Shown piece by piece: positions 1 to 9,500 of a stretch of DNA of 39,527 nucleotides. Each line of letters starts with the position of its first letter. The first letter of the stretch is position 1. The notes under the pieces were generated by a model that was given only the letters and a program-made list of their open reading frames with translations, was not told the DNA's origin and ran no database searches. A program made the position numbers and the translations under genes. This DNA comes from SAR324 cluster bacterium (GTDB taxonomy: Bacteria; SAR324; NAC60-12), in NCBI GenBank assembly GCA_016764995.1, contig JAESQU010000198.1, positions 1-39,527 on the forward strand, read 5' to 3'.

Positions 1-54
1 AAAAATGAAGATGCTCGTATTAAGTTGAAACGGTTATATCCTCTGATTAAATAG
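1..54 (+). CDS. C-terminal fragment of an unidentified protein
   Basis: Frame 1 is open from the first base of the window and ends at a TAG at 52-54. It encodes 17 charged residues (KNEDARIKLKRLYPLIK). The gene begins outside the window, so the family cannot be named. The reading is supported only by the open frame and a protein-like composition, so it may be chance. The 170 bp that follow, up to the CDGSH gene, contain nothing I recognise. Confidence 0.3.
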   Translation, partial: KNEDARIKLKRLYPLIK

Positions 55-225
55 TATCTAATTAAGATTGACGATGTACTAGTTTAAGTAAAACTATAGT
101 TAAATATTTTTAGAAACGTTGCAATTATTTTTTACCAGAATGAAATGTATGCCTTCACCAGAATCACATCAAGGGACAACAATGAAGACAAGTGGAATTT
201 TACGTCAAAAATTATTTTAGGATAA

Positions 226-417
226 TCACCAGGTGTCACACTTTTTGTGAGAACCGTCACAAAAAGGTTTATTGGCAGAAAGCCCGCAGCGGCAAAGGGC
301 TACCGTTCCTTCCCGTAATTCCTCTCGACCATCCGGATGGACTAAGGTCACGCCGTCTTTGATTATATATGGTCCTTTGTCGCCAATTTTGATTATTCGT
401 TTAGAATCTTCCATCAT
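226..417 (-). CDS. CDGSH-type iron-sulfur protein
   Basis: A 63-residue soluble protein with one complete CDGSH domain at its C-terminal end. The motif [16 protein letters not shown] (about residues 42-57) fits the family pattern C-x-C-x2-(S/T)-x3-P-x-C-D-G-(S/A/T)-H, so the three Cys and one His ligands of a 2Fe-2S cluster are all present. The residues before it ([19 protein letters not shown]) form the usual beta-strand lead-in. Family members are small redox or iron-sulfur-transfer proteins; the partner of this one is unknown. The start is the first of two consecutive ATG codons. It stands alone and is divergent from the mlaA-like operon. Confidence 0.9.
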   Translation of the reverse strand: MMEDSKRIIKIGDKGPYIIKDGVTLVHPDGREELREGTVALCRCGLSANKPFCDGSHKKCDTW

Positions 418-599
418 ATCTCTTTTTTGAGGTTATTTCAAAAAAGACCTCCTGCCGGAAATCTTGCACAATTGCTCATCCGTAGAAACAGCCTGTTTGA
501 CTAGACTGGCGGATTGTTAAAAGTGAATTATTTTTACGCGGTCACTTCGGTCCGGAGAAAAATACTTGCAGAGTTCCGGATAAATTTCAGTTAACCAGT

Positions 600-605
600 T
601 ATAAT
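600..605 (+). promoter_or_regulatory. Candidate -10 element for the mlaA-like operon
   Basis: A perfect TATAAT lies 63 bp before the mlaA-like ATG. No convincing -35 box sits at 16-18 bp, so it is only a candidate. The rest of the 250-bp divergent region (418-668) holds two TCCGGA palindromes (about 551 and 575) and no other feature I can support. Confidence 0.25.
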
Positions 606-668
606 CTTGCACTTGGCGTGAAAAAAGTAAACTCTATTTGACAATAATTAAATTTGTAGCGATAACTA

Positions 669-1523
669 ATGCCAAAAAATATTCTCGCATTCATAACTAT
701 TTTAAGCATCCTCTCCATTTTATTTCTGTCCATTAAAATACAGCTTGTTTTGGCGCAGGAAAAGACTTCGGAAATTTCAACTGCAGTTCCGGAAACAGAG
801 ATTGCAGAGGACGAAGAAGGTGGATTTGATGATGAGTTTGAAGACGAGTTTGCCGCATCAGAAGAAGAAGTTTTTGATCCTCTGAGCGGATACAACAGCG
901 TGATGACAGAATTTAATGATGGTTTTTATATTTTTGTTTTGGATCCGGTTGCACGTGGATATCGCTGGGTTCTTCCGGAAGTGGCACGGCGAGGCGTAAA
1001 AAACTTTTTTCATAATCTGCTCTTTCCATTACGCTTTGTCAATAACGCGTTGCAACTTAAAGCAAAAAACGCCGGCGAGGAATTTCTGCGATTCAGCATA
1101 AACAGTACAGTCGGAATTTTCGGATTTTGGGATCCTGCTAAAGAGTGGTTTGGTTTAGAAGCGCACGAAGAGGATTTTGGGCAAACTCTAGGATACTATG
1201 GAGTTGGCGGAGGTTTCCACGTCGTATTACCATTTTTGGGACCCTCAAATTTGCGGGATATGTTCAGCTTGTATCCGGAAATTCAAATGGATCCGCTAAA
1301 CTATGTGGAAAATCGGCCATATAACTTTCCTCAACCTGAAGGTGAATATATTGGACTTTCCAGAAAAACAATCCAGCAATATGAACTGACACTTTTAAAA
1401 ACTATTAACCGTGAATCTTTGCGGATTGGTCAATATGAAAATCTTAAAAAAGACGCAATTGAACTCTATCCCTTTTTGCGGGATGTCTATGAACAAAACA
1501 GAGCTAAACTAATCAGAGAATAA
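669..1523 (+). CDS. mlaA: MlaA/VacJ-family outer-membrane lipid-asymmetry protein without lipobox
   Basis: A 284-residue MlaA (VacJ) family protein. Recognisable blocks include DPLSGYNSVMTEFND, FHNLLFPLRFVNNALQLK, FLRFSINSTVGIFGFWDPA and EDFGQTLGYYGVGGGFHVVL. Known MlaA sits in the outer membrane and extracts misplaced phospholipids, passing them to periplasmic MlaC. The N-terminus is a signal peptide (about 1-29, ending VLA). There is no Cys near it, so this looks like a SPase I substrate rather than the usual lipoprotein. Residues 44-70 form a very acidic strip with regularly spaced Phe (FDDEFEDEF). The gene is 2 bp upstream of the mlaC-like gene and part of a three-gene operon. There is no clear Shine-Dalgarno before the ATG. 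Confidence 0.88.
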   Translation: MPKNILAFITILSILSILFLSIKIQLVLAQEKTSEISTAVPETEIAEDEEGGFDDEFEDEFAASEEEVFDPLSGYNSVMTEFNDGFYIFVLDPVARGYRWVLPEVARRGVKNFFHNLLFPLRFVNNALQLKAKNAGEEFLRFSINSTVGIFGFWDPAKEWFGLEAHEEDFGQTLGYYGVGGGFHVVLPFLGPSNLRDMFSLYPEIQMDPLNYVENRPYNFPQPEGEYIGLSRKTIQQYELTLLKTINRESLRIGQYENLKKDAIELYPFLRDVYEQNRAKLIRE

Positions 1524-1525
1524 TC

Positions 1526-2143
1526 ATGCAATTTTCTACGAAAAAAATAATTAACGTTTTGCTAATTTTTCTATTTTTCTTCTCTTTTGCTTCAACATCA
1601 CTTTTTGCGGATGAAATCAGTGAAATACGTACAATGACAAAAGAAAAAGTTGATCTTGTCATTAACACACTCAGAGATGAGAGTTTGAGTAAAGAAGAAA
1701 AAAAGGAAAGAATTTTAACAACAATCGATGGTCTTTTTGATTTTAGTTTGATGGCAAGATTGAGTTTAGGCAAAAAGCACTGGAAATCGCTCAGTAAGGC
1801 CGGTCGAAAAGAATTTTCTGAACTCTTCGTGGAGAGGCTAAAACAATCTTATTTGGACAAGCTTGACCTTTATACGGATGAAGAAGTTGTGGTTGGAGAC
1901 GCAAAATTGACCAAGAAAAATCGGGTGGAGGTGCTGACCTATCTTGTCAGCAAGGACGATAAAAAAGAGATGACATACAAACTTTACAAAACAAAGAAAA
2001 AGGGTTGGATGGTTTATGATGTTGATGTTCTTGGAGTAAGCATTGTTCAGACTTATCGCTCCCAGTTTTCAGGAATTTTAAAAAAAGAATCATTGGAAGA
2101 ATTAATTGAGCGTCTGCGTTCTTTAGGAGAATTGGGGTCTTGA
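1526..2143 (+). CDS. mlaC: MlaC/Ttg2D-family periplasmic phospholipid-binding protein
   Basis: A 205-residue secreted protein with a signal peptide (about 1-28, cleavage after SLFA) and the MlaC (toluene-tolerance Ttg2D, HpnM-like) fold. Blocks include the helical LFDFSLMARLSLGKKHWKSL, then FSELFVERLKQSYLDKL and, near the end, the strand KKGWMVYDVDVLGVSIVQTY. MlaC carries a phospholipid across the periplasm between MlaA and an inner-membrane complex. Residues 127-159 are strongly basic (KLTKKN, KDDKKE, YKTKKKG). The stop overlaps the next ATG (TGATG), so translation is likely coupled to the RND gene. No mlaFEDB genes are next to it. Confidence 0.88.
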   Translation: MQFSTKKIINVLLIFLFFFSFASTSLFADEISEIRTMTKEKVDLVINTLRDESLSKEEKKERILTTIDGLFDFSLMARLSLGKKHWKSLSKAGRKEFSELFVERLKQSYLDKLDLYTDEEVVVGDAKLTKKNRVEVLTYLVSKDDKKEMTYKLYKTKKKGWMVYDVDVLGVSIVQTYRSQFSGILKKESLEELIERLRSLGELGS

Positions 2144-4656
2144 TGTTGAGGAAATTCTATGACAAATTCATTCTAACTTACCCTAAAAGCATTTTGCTTT
2201 TGATGCTGATTTGCATTGCGGCATTGGGTTATCAAGCAAGATATTTAGAAATTGATGCATCTGCAGAAACTCTGTTGCTTGAAGATGACAAAGATCTGGC
2301 CTTTACACGCAAAGTAAATGAACGTTATGGAAGCAGCGATTTTCTTGTCTTAACTTACAGTCCAAAAGGGGATTTGCTTGCGGACAACACTTTAAATTCT
2401 TTGCGTAAATTGAGTGCAGAATTGCTTGCGTTGGATAGAGTTGAATCCGTAGATTCTATTTTAAACGTACCTTTGCTGGAAAGCCCCCCCAAGCCGGTCA
2501 GTGAACTTATAAAAAATGTTCCGACGCTGGAATCTCCCGGAATTGATAAAGCACTTGCCAAAAAAGAATTTCTCAATAGTCCAATCTACAGAGATAATCT
2601 CGTCAGTCCGGATTTCAAAACCACTGCATTGCTGATCAATCTGCATGATGACCCCTTGTATCGTGAACTGTTGCAGCAACGGAATAGTTTGCGGAAAAAA
2701 GAAAAGGAGCAAAGCCTGAGCTCTGTGGAGCAACTGGAGTTGGAAAAAGTGCTACGGGATTTCAAAAATCACCGCGACAAAATGCGACTGATTGAGCACA
2801 ATAATATTTCTAAAGTCCGCGCAATTGCGGATAACTACCGAGGAGACGCAAAGATATTTCTTGGTGGTGCAAGTATGGTTGCGGATGATCTGATCACTTT
2901 CATTAGAAGCGATCTTCAAGTTTTTGGCAGTGCGGTTTTTGTTTTTTTAATGCTCACACTCTGGGTTATTTTCAGACAGTTGCGTTGGATTTTACTTCCT
3001 TTGATTACCTGTAGTTTTTCTGTTGTGACAACCAGTGGATTTTTAGGTCTTTTTGGCTGGGAAGTTACAGTGATTTCCTCAAATTTCATTTCCATCCAAC
3101 TGATAATCACAATGGCAATTACAATCCATTTGATCGTCCGTTACCGTGAATTGGCGAGATTAAATCCTGAAATGGATCAGCGTCAGTTGATTTTGGACTC
3201 AACGATATTTATGGCCAGACCTTGTACTTTTGCAGTGTTGACGACAGTCGTTGGTTTTGCGTCACTTGTCCTGAGCGGAATTTTGCCGGTCATGAATTTT
3301 GGCTGGATGATGAGCGCGGGAATTGGAGTTTCACTATTTCTGACGTTCTTGATTTTTCCGGTGCTCTTAATGCAGATGCCGAAGGCGATGCCTAACACTT
3401 CCTTTGAGTCGCGCTTTGCATTGACCAAAATATTTGCCGATATCACAGAACGACATGGAAAGAGCATACTTTTTATCAGTGTTGCCGCGTTCATCATTAG
3501 TATTGCCGGCGCGGCAAGACTGAATGTGGAAAATAGTTTCATTGATTACTTCAAGGAATCTACTGAAATTTATCAGGGAATGAAATTAATTGACCAACAA
3601 CTTGGTGGAACAACTCCACTGGATTTGATAGTTAATCTTGAACAAAGTGAAGATGAATTTCAGCAGACCGAACAAGAAAATAAAGCTGATGCAGAAGTGG
3701 AAGATGAAGAAGAGTTTGATGCCTTTGAAGAAGAATTTGAGGAAAGTGCCGGAGAAGCACAATACTGGTTCACTGCTGAAAAAATGGCGCGGATTGAAAA
3801 AATACACGATTACCTGAATGGACTGGAGCAAACAGGAAAAGTGCTTTCACTCGGGACTATGCTCAAAATTGGGAAAACCCTTAATTCCGGAAAACCGCTG
3901 GATAATTTTATGCTCGCGCTTCTTTACAACGAACTTCCGGAACGTTTTCGCAAAATTATTATGGATCCTTATGTTTCTGTTGAAAACAATGAGGCGCGGT
4001 TTTATGTGCGGATACGTGATTCGGAACCTAATCTGAGGCGAAATGAACTTTTGAAACAAATTCAGTTTGATCTAAAGGACAAGTTGGATATTCCGGAAGG
4101 AAAATGGCAGCTCGCAAATTTGCTTGTACTCTATAACAATATGCTGCAAAGCCTTTTCAAATCACAAATACTCACTTTGGGAGTAGTAATAGTTGCATTT
4201 CTAATCATGTTCATATTTCTGTTTCGCTCAATTACAATTGCGCTGATCGCGATTTTTCCAAATGTACTTTCAATTGGCGTGGTGCTGGGTTTCATGGGCT
4301 GGATGGGAATTCCGCTGGACATGATGACCATTACAATTGCGGCAATCAGTGTCGGAATTGCAGTAGACAACACCATTCACTATATCCACCGCTTCAAGCA
4401 TGAGTTTACTATAGACCGCAACTATCTGGCGGCTATGCACCGATCTCACGAAAGTATCGGTTACGCTATGTATTACACATCCATTACGATCATCATCGGC
4501 TTTTCAATTCTTGTGCTCTCTAAATTTATTCCGAGCATCTATTTTGGTTTATTGACCGGACTGGCTATGTTGATTGCTCTGGTTGCGGCACTGACGCTTT
4601 TGCCGCAATTGCTGATTGTCCTGAAACCTCTGGGTCCGGAAAATCAAAAAGCATAA
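2143..4656 (+). CDS. RND/MMPL-family lipid transporter, HpnN-like
   Basis: An 837-residue inner-membrane RND (MMPL) protein. One N-terminal membrane helix (about 13-32) is followed by a large periplasmic loop, then a five-helix bundle (about 258-420), another helix (443-463), a second periplasmic loop and a final bundle (about 675-830). The motif GIAVDNTIHYIHRF carries the conserved Asp of the proton pathway. Length and context resemble HpnN, which works beside the MlaC-like HpnM in hopanoid transport; no hopanoid genes are visible here, so the cargo is inferred to be a lipid. Residues about 500-541 in the second loop are an acidic insert (EEEFDAFEEEFEES). I chose the ATG at 2143, which overlaps the mlaC stop, over a TTG one codon earlier. 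Confidence 0.85.
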   Translation: MLRKFYDKFILTYPKSILLLMLICIAALGYQARYLEIDASAETLLLEDDKDLAFTRKVNERYGSSDFLVLTYSPKGDLLADNTLNSLRKLSAELLALDRVESVDSILNVPLLESPPKPVSELIKNVPTLESPGIDKALAKKEFLNSPIYRDNLVSPDFKTTALLINLHDDPLYRELLQQRNSLRKKEKEQSLSSVEQLELEKVLRDFKNHRDKMRLIEHNNISKVRAIADNYRGDAKIFLGGASMVADDLITFIRSDLQVFGSAVFVFLMLTLWVIFRQLRWILLPLITCSFSVVTTSGFLGLFGWEVTVISSNFISIQLIITMAITIHLIVRYRELARLNPEMDQRQLILDSTIFMARPCTFAVLTTVVGFASLVLSGILPVMNFGWMMSAGIGVSLFLTFLIFPVLLMQMPKAMPNTSFESRFALTKIFADITERHGKSILFISVAAFIISIAGAARLNVENSFIDYFKESTEIYQGMKLIDQQLGGTTPLDLIVNLEQSEDEFQQTEQENKADAEVEDEEEFDAFEEEFEESAGEAQYWFTAEKMARIEKIHDYLNGLEQTGKVLSLGTMLKIGKTLNSGKPLDNFMLALLYNELPERFRKIIMDPYVSVENNEARFYVRIRDSEPNLRRNELLKQIQFDLKDKLDIPEGKWQLANLLVLYNNMLQSLFKSQILTLGVVIVAFLIMFIFLFRSITIALIAIFPNVLSIGVVLGFMGWMGIPLDMMTITIAAISVGIAVDNTIHYIHRFKHEFTIDRNYLAAMHRSHESIGYAMYYTSITIIIGFSILVLSKFIPSIYFGLLTGLAMLIALVAALTLLPQLLIVLKPLGPENQKA

Positions 4657-4660
4657 CACC

Positions 4661-4765
4661 ATGAAAGCTAAAACTGTTCAAACAAAAGTCATGCTCTCCC
4701 AGACCGGACAGTTAATCAATAATAACCTTTACGGAATTAGATCCTTTCGAGCTGCCAAAAGATAA
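4661..4765 (+). CDS. Small basic ORF between the RND and AEC genes
   Basis: A 34-codon frame begins with ATG 4 bp after the RND stop. It ends in TAA directly abutting the ATG of the AEC permease. The peptide starts MKAKTVQTKV, ends RSFRAAKR and is clearly basic. No Shine-Dalgarno is visible, and it is in frame with the permease. It could be a small protein, a translational leader that couples to the permease, or chance. I do not recognise it. Confidence 0.3.
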   Translation: MKAKTVQTKVMLSQTGQLINNNLYGIRSFRAAKR

Positions 4766-5704
4766 ATGTTCGGACCAGTTTTTGACATAATTTTACCAAT
4801 TTTCGGACTTTTGATGGTGGGTTATATCACTGCCCGTGTCGGCTGGTTTGATCAGTCAGCAATTCGTGGACTCACACGGTACGTCTTTGATTTTGCTGTA
4901 CCGATGCTTTTGTTGCGTACCCTTTCCTCCACAAATCTTCCAGATGTGATCCCCTGGGATTATCTTGCTTCATACTATTTTGGAACATTTTTCGTTTTAT
5001 TTACAGGATTTGTGTTAACACGATTGTTTTGGCAACGCACCCTTTCCCAGCAGGTTATCAATGCTTTTTCCGGTAGTTTTTCCAATACTGTTTTGCTTGG
5101 AATTCCAATTATTTTGCTTGCTTTAGGTGATGATGCGGTTCTGCCTCTGTTTATTATCATCGGCACACATGGTCTCATTATGGTACCACTTTTCACAATT
5201 ATGCTTGAAATGGCTAAAAACGGAAGAGGACGTATTACAACTGTCATTACCAGGACTTCGTATGGTTTGATCACCAATCCCCTCATCATTGGATTACTTT
5301 CCGGCTTAGCGTTAAATTCATTTGAAATATCGTTGTGGAAGCCAATTGATGAAATGGCAAAGTTGCTGGGCAGTTCTGTTACTCCCTGCGCTTTGTTTGC
5401 CCTCGGAGCGACACTGGCAAGTTTCAGGGAAAAAATATCATGGCAGGAAGTTCCATTGATTGTCGTCATAAAGACTCTTGTACACCCCCTCGTTGTCTGG
5501 GTTTTGGCTACGCAGGTTTTTGGTATTAAAGAAGCAATCTGGATTCAAGTCCTGGTGTTGCTGGCGGCACAGCCGACGGGCGTCAATCCTTTCCTTTTTG
5601 CCAGCCGTTATAATGTGGGACAGTTAATCGCAAGTGGATCAGTTTTCATTTCCACTGTGTTTTCCATATTTACGCTCAGCCTGCTTCTTGCCTTTTTCAA
5701 TTAA
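4766..5704 (+). CDS. AEC (auxin efflux carrier) family permease
   Basis: A 312-residue, very hydrophobic inner-membrane protein of the AEC family, with about ten predicted helices. Blocks typical of the family are the start FDIILPIFGLLMVGYI, FDFAVPMLLLRTL, GSFSNTVLLGIPI, the middle TNPLIIGLLSGLAL, GSSVTPCALFALGATLA, and AAQPTGVNPFLFASRY near the end. Bacterial members export organic acids such as malate or other anions, but the substrate cannot be read from sequence. It follows a small ORF with no gap and lies 109 bp from the RND stop, so it may be read through from the lipid operon. No strong Shine-Dalgarno is present. Confidence 0.85.
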   Translation: MFGPVFDIILPIFGLLMVGYITARVGWFDQSAIRGLTRYVFDFAVPMLLLRTLSSTNLPDVIPWDYLASYYFGTFFVLFTGFVLTRLFWQRTLSQQVINAFSGSFSNTVLLGIPIILLALGDDAVLPLFIIIGTHGLIMVPLFTIMLEMAKNGRGRITTVITRTSYGLITNPLIIGLLSGLALNSFEISLWKPIDEMAKLLGSSVTPCALFALGATLASFREKISWQEVPLIVVIKTLVHPLVVWVLATQVFGIKEAIWIQVLVLLAAQPTGVNPFLFASRYNVGQLIASGSVFISTVFSIFTLSLLLAFFN

Positions 5705-5814
5705 GTCCTCTTCAAGGCATGAAAACTTAAAAAATATTCACTCCACAAATGACTGGAAAATTATTTAAAATCAGTGAAAATGAAACAGTTTGACAATCCT
5801 GATAAAAGGGAAAT

Positions 5815-6498
5815 ATGGCAGTAGTAGAAATTGAAAAAAAGGACAATGTTTACATTGTTACCCTCAATGATCCGGAAAGAGGAAACGCGATAAACGCAGA
5901 GGCGCTTTCTGCTCATCGCAAAGTCTTAACTGAGTTGGAGGCGGTTACAGAAAACTCTGCTGTGGTGGTTGCCAGTAGTGATGAAAAATCATGGTGCGTA
6001 GGTCTTGATTTTGAATGGATACAGGGGCAGTCAGCGGATCAGTTTGAAAATACTTTCAGAGAGCTTGAGGAAGTCTTCGGACGCTGGGCACTGTTAGCAC
6101 TGCCAACAGTAGCGTGTCTCAATGGTCATTGCCTGGCGGGAGGCGCTGTTTTTGCTTCTGCACTTGATTTCCGCATTATGCGTGAAGACAGAGGCTGGTT
6201 TGCTTTTACGGAAATTGACGTTAAAATTCCGCTTTCGCCTATTCTTTATGAGTTAGCAGATCTACTTCCGAATAAACAGACAGTACGAGAACTTCTGCTG
6301 ACAGGAAGGCGCATTGGAGGTGCTGACGCAAAAAAAATGGGAGCGGTTGATGAGTGCCATTCACTGGAAAAATTAATGCCGCGCGCACTTGAAATTGCGG
6401 AAGAACTGTCCCAGAAAGACCATAAGACTTACAACGCAATGAAGCAACTTTTAAAACAGAAGTTGGTACGGCAGATTAAATTGGAAATTGAGAGTTGA
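5815..6498 (+). CDS. Enoyl-CoA hydratase/isomerase family (crotonase fold) protein
   Basis: A 227-residue, single-domain crotonase, shorter than the usual 255-265. The N-terminal strand VTLNDPERGNAIN, the first oxyanion-hole region SWCVGLDFEWIQG and the second, LNGHCLAGGAVFASALDFRI, are present. The catalytic region reads FAFTEIDVKIPL, resembling plant and peroxisomal delta3-delta2-enoyl-CoA isomerases (single Glu) more than two-Glu hydratases. I therefore favour an isomerase acting on unsaturated fatty acyl-CoA, with moderate certainty. It stands alone, 110 bp after the AEC gene and convergent with ileS. Confidence 0.8.
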   Translation: MAVVEIEKKDNVYIVTLNDPERGNAINAEALSAHRKVLTELEAVTENSAVVVASSDEKSWCVGLDFEWIQGQSADQFENTFRELEEVFGRWALLALPTVACLNGHCLAGGAVFASALDFRIMREDRGWFAFTEIDVKIPLSPILYELADLLPNKQTVRELLLTGRRIGGADAKKMGAVDECHSLEKLMPRALEIAEELSQKDHKTYNAMKQLLKQKLVRQIKLEIES

Positions 6499-6563
6499 AG
6501 TTCTTACTCGAATTAAATTGTATTGAAAATCATTGTTCTTCTTTTGGAGCGTAAATCAAAAGT

Positions 6564-9500
6564 TTAAGTGTCGAGCTCCACTTTTATTTTACAAGTCTCA
6601 CCGTTTAAATCCCATACCATGCCCTCCTGAGTTTCACCGGATTGCAGTTGGTTCGCAAGTGTTTCAAGGCACACAAAATCCGTAAAATTTTCCAATGCGT
6701 TGTTCAGTACAACGGAACCTTGATAACTGATGCTGATTCGATCCATCACATCAAGATCCATTTCTTTTCGCATGTTCTGGACTTTGTTCACAAACTCACG
6801 CGCAAAACCTTCCTGAATCAAATTTTCATTCAGTTCCGTGTCTAAAGCAACCGTCAGTCGGTTGTCTGTTTCCACCAGCAAACCTTCTTTTTCCTGGCGT
6901 TGAAGCAAAACATCTTCTGGAGTTAACTCTAAAGTTTCTCCTTCAATTTCTAAAGAAATTTTAGCACCGTTCTGCAGTTTCTTGATCGCCTCAAGATTCA
7001 GTTCCGCGATGGCGTTTGCCGCAACTTTCATTTTTTTGCCAAGTTTTCGTCCCAAAGTTTTGAAATTGGCTTTTGCGCTTAAATTTACCAGTTCCTCCTC
7101 ATCCGGAGTAATTACGATTTCTTTAATATTCAGTTCATCGGTAATTAAATCTGCGAGGTTTTCCAAAACTTTTTTTGCTTCCGGATCATGAGTAACCAGA
7201 AAAATCTTTGGTAGCGGCTGGCGAATTTTTAACTGATGCTTGGCACGCAGCGCCCTTCCCATTGTGACAGTAGAAAGCACCAGATCCATTTGCTTTTCCA
7301 AGTCAATGTCTCTGTATGCAGAATCCGCTTCCGGAAACAAAGCCAAGTGTACACTTTGATGATCGGATTCCTGACGCAGTGTCCGGAAAATTCCATCGGC
7401 GATGAATGGAATAAAGGGCGCGATAATTTTGCTGAATTCGAACAACACTGTGTAAAGTGTGGCGTATGCTTCTCGTTTGTCAGGACCTTGCCCTGCTTTC
7501 CAGAAACGTCTCCTGCTGCGGCGGATATACCAATTTGTCAACAAGTCGATGAAACCGACAAATGGCGCAACAGAGCGATTCAAGTCGTAACTGTCCATCT
7601 CTTTTTGCACTTCTGAAATCAGCTTCTGTAAACGTGACATAATCCAGCGGTCCATCGGATTATTGTTTTTTACAGAAAGATTTTCCGGAGTCGGTTCCCA
7701 GCCGTCAATTTTGGCATAGGTGCTAAGAAATACGAGTGCGTTCCAGAGTGGCAGAAGTTGCTGTCTTGTTGTTTCTATCAATCCTTTTTCCGAAAAGCGT
7801 AAATCTTCACCGCGAACAGCCGGACTATTGAGCATGTAAAGACGTACCGCGTCAGCACCATATTTGTTCAACATCTGGTTAGGATCGGGATAGTTTTTGA
7901 GCCTCTTACTCATTTTTTTGCCGTCTTCCGCCAGTATCAAACCGTTGACAACACAGTTATTGAATGCGGGAGTATCAAACAAAGCGGATCCCAAAACTGC
8001 CAGTGTATAGAACCAGCCACGAGTTTGGTCTAAGCCTTCACAAATAAAATCTGCAGGAAAATTTGCCTCGAAACGTTCCTTGTTTTCAAAGGGATAATGC
8101 TCCTGAGCATAAGGCATGGAACCTGATTCAAACCAGCAATCTAGTACTTCCGGAACACGGTTATAGGTTTTTCCATTTCGTTTTACGACCAGTGGATCAA
8201 CAAAATGTTTGTGAATGTCATCAATTTTTTCTCCGGTCATTTCTTCTAGTTCAGCGACGCTTCCGATGCATAAAATATCACCGTCCTCACTTTTCCAAAC
8301 TGGAAGCGGAGTACCCCAAAAACGGTTACGGCTGATAGCCCAGTCACGTGCGTTTTCTAGCCATTTTCCAAAACGACCATCACGTATGTGTCCAGGCACC
8401 CAATGCACTGTTTTGTTGTGCTCGACCATCCTGTCCTTAATTGCTACAACATTTACGAACCATGTTGAAATTGGTTTGTAAATCAAGGGCGTATCAGTAC
8501 GCCAGCAAAAAGGATAACTGTGCTGTACAGTTTCATGGAGGAACATTTTCCCTTCATCTTTAAGACGCTGGACAATGGCTTTGTCGGCATCTTTGATATT
8601 CTTGCCGGCGATAAATCCCATGTAATCCAGAAAATTTCCTTCTTCATCCACCGGATCAAAAATTGGAATATTTTCACGCTGAAAAATACGGACATCATCC
8701 TCTCCAAAACAGGCTAAATGCACAATTCCTGTTCCGCTTTCATCGCTGACATAATCATCCAACTGTATAGCCCAGGTGTTAGTCGTGTCGATGTGGCTTT
8801 TTGCAAAATCAAATAAGGGCTCATAAGTTTTCCCCCTCAATTCCTTGCCTTGCATTTCGGCCAGCACTTCATAACTTCCTTCCTCGAAATATATGTTGAT
8901 ACGTGTTTTCGTGAGGATATAGCAGTCACCACTTTTTTTATCTCGGATTTTACTATAGATAAGTTTTGGTCCCGCGCAGAGTCCCATATTGGAGGGTAAA
9001 GTCCAGGGAGTTGTTGTCCATGCAAGAAAATACAAATTTTCCTCTCCACTGATTTTGAAGCGCAAAGTCACAGAAGGGTCCTGAATATCTTTGTAATTCA
9101 GATTTGCCTCAAAGTTTGAAAGTGGAGTAGAGACCCGCCAAGAAAAAGGAACGACCTTAACTCCCTCATAAATCAGACCTTTATCCCAAAGGCGTTTAAA
9201 GACCCACCATACGGACTCCATGAAATCAATATCCATGGTTTTGTAATCATTATCGAAATCAACCCAGCGCGCCATGCGTTCCACTGTTTCACGCCATTCT
9301 TGTGTGTAACGTAAAACAATTGCTCTACATTCCTCATTAAAGTTTCCTTCTCCAAAAGTTTCAATTTCATGTCGGCCATTCAGTCCAAGAGTTTGTTCTA
9401 CTTCAAATTCAACCGGCAAGCCGTGTGTATCCCAGCCAAAACGTCGTTCAACTCTGAAGCCGCGCATGGTTTTGTAGCGTGGAATAACGTCTTTGATCGT

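Noticed and set aside
638-666. TTGACA-17-GATAAC promoter-like pair just before the mlaA-like gene
   Set aside because: The -10 ends 3 bp before the ATG, so transcription would begin inside the coding region; no downstream in-frame start would preserve the signal peptide.
4975-5469. 164-codon open frame opposite the AEC permease
   Set aside because: The plus strand carries all AEC family blocks; the antisense frame has no recognisable features.
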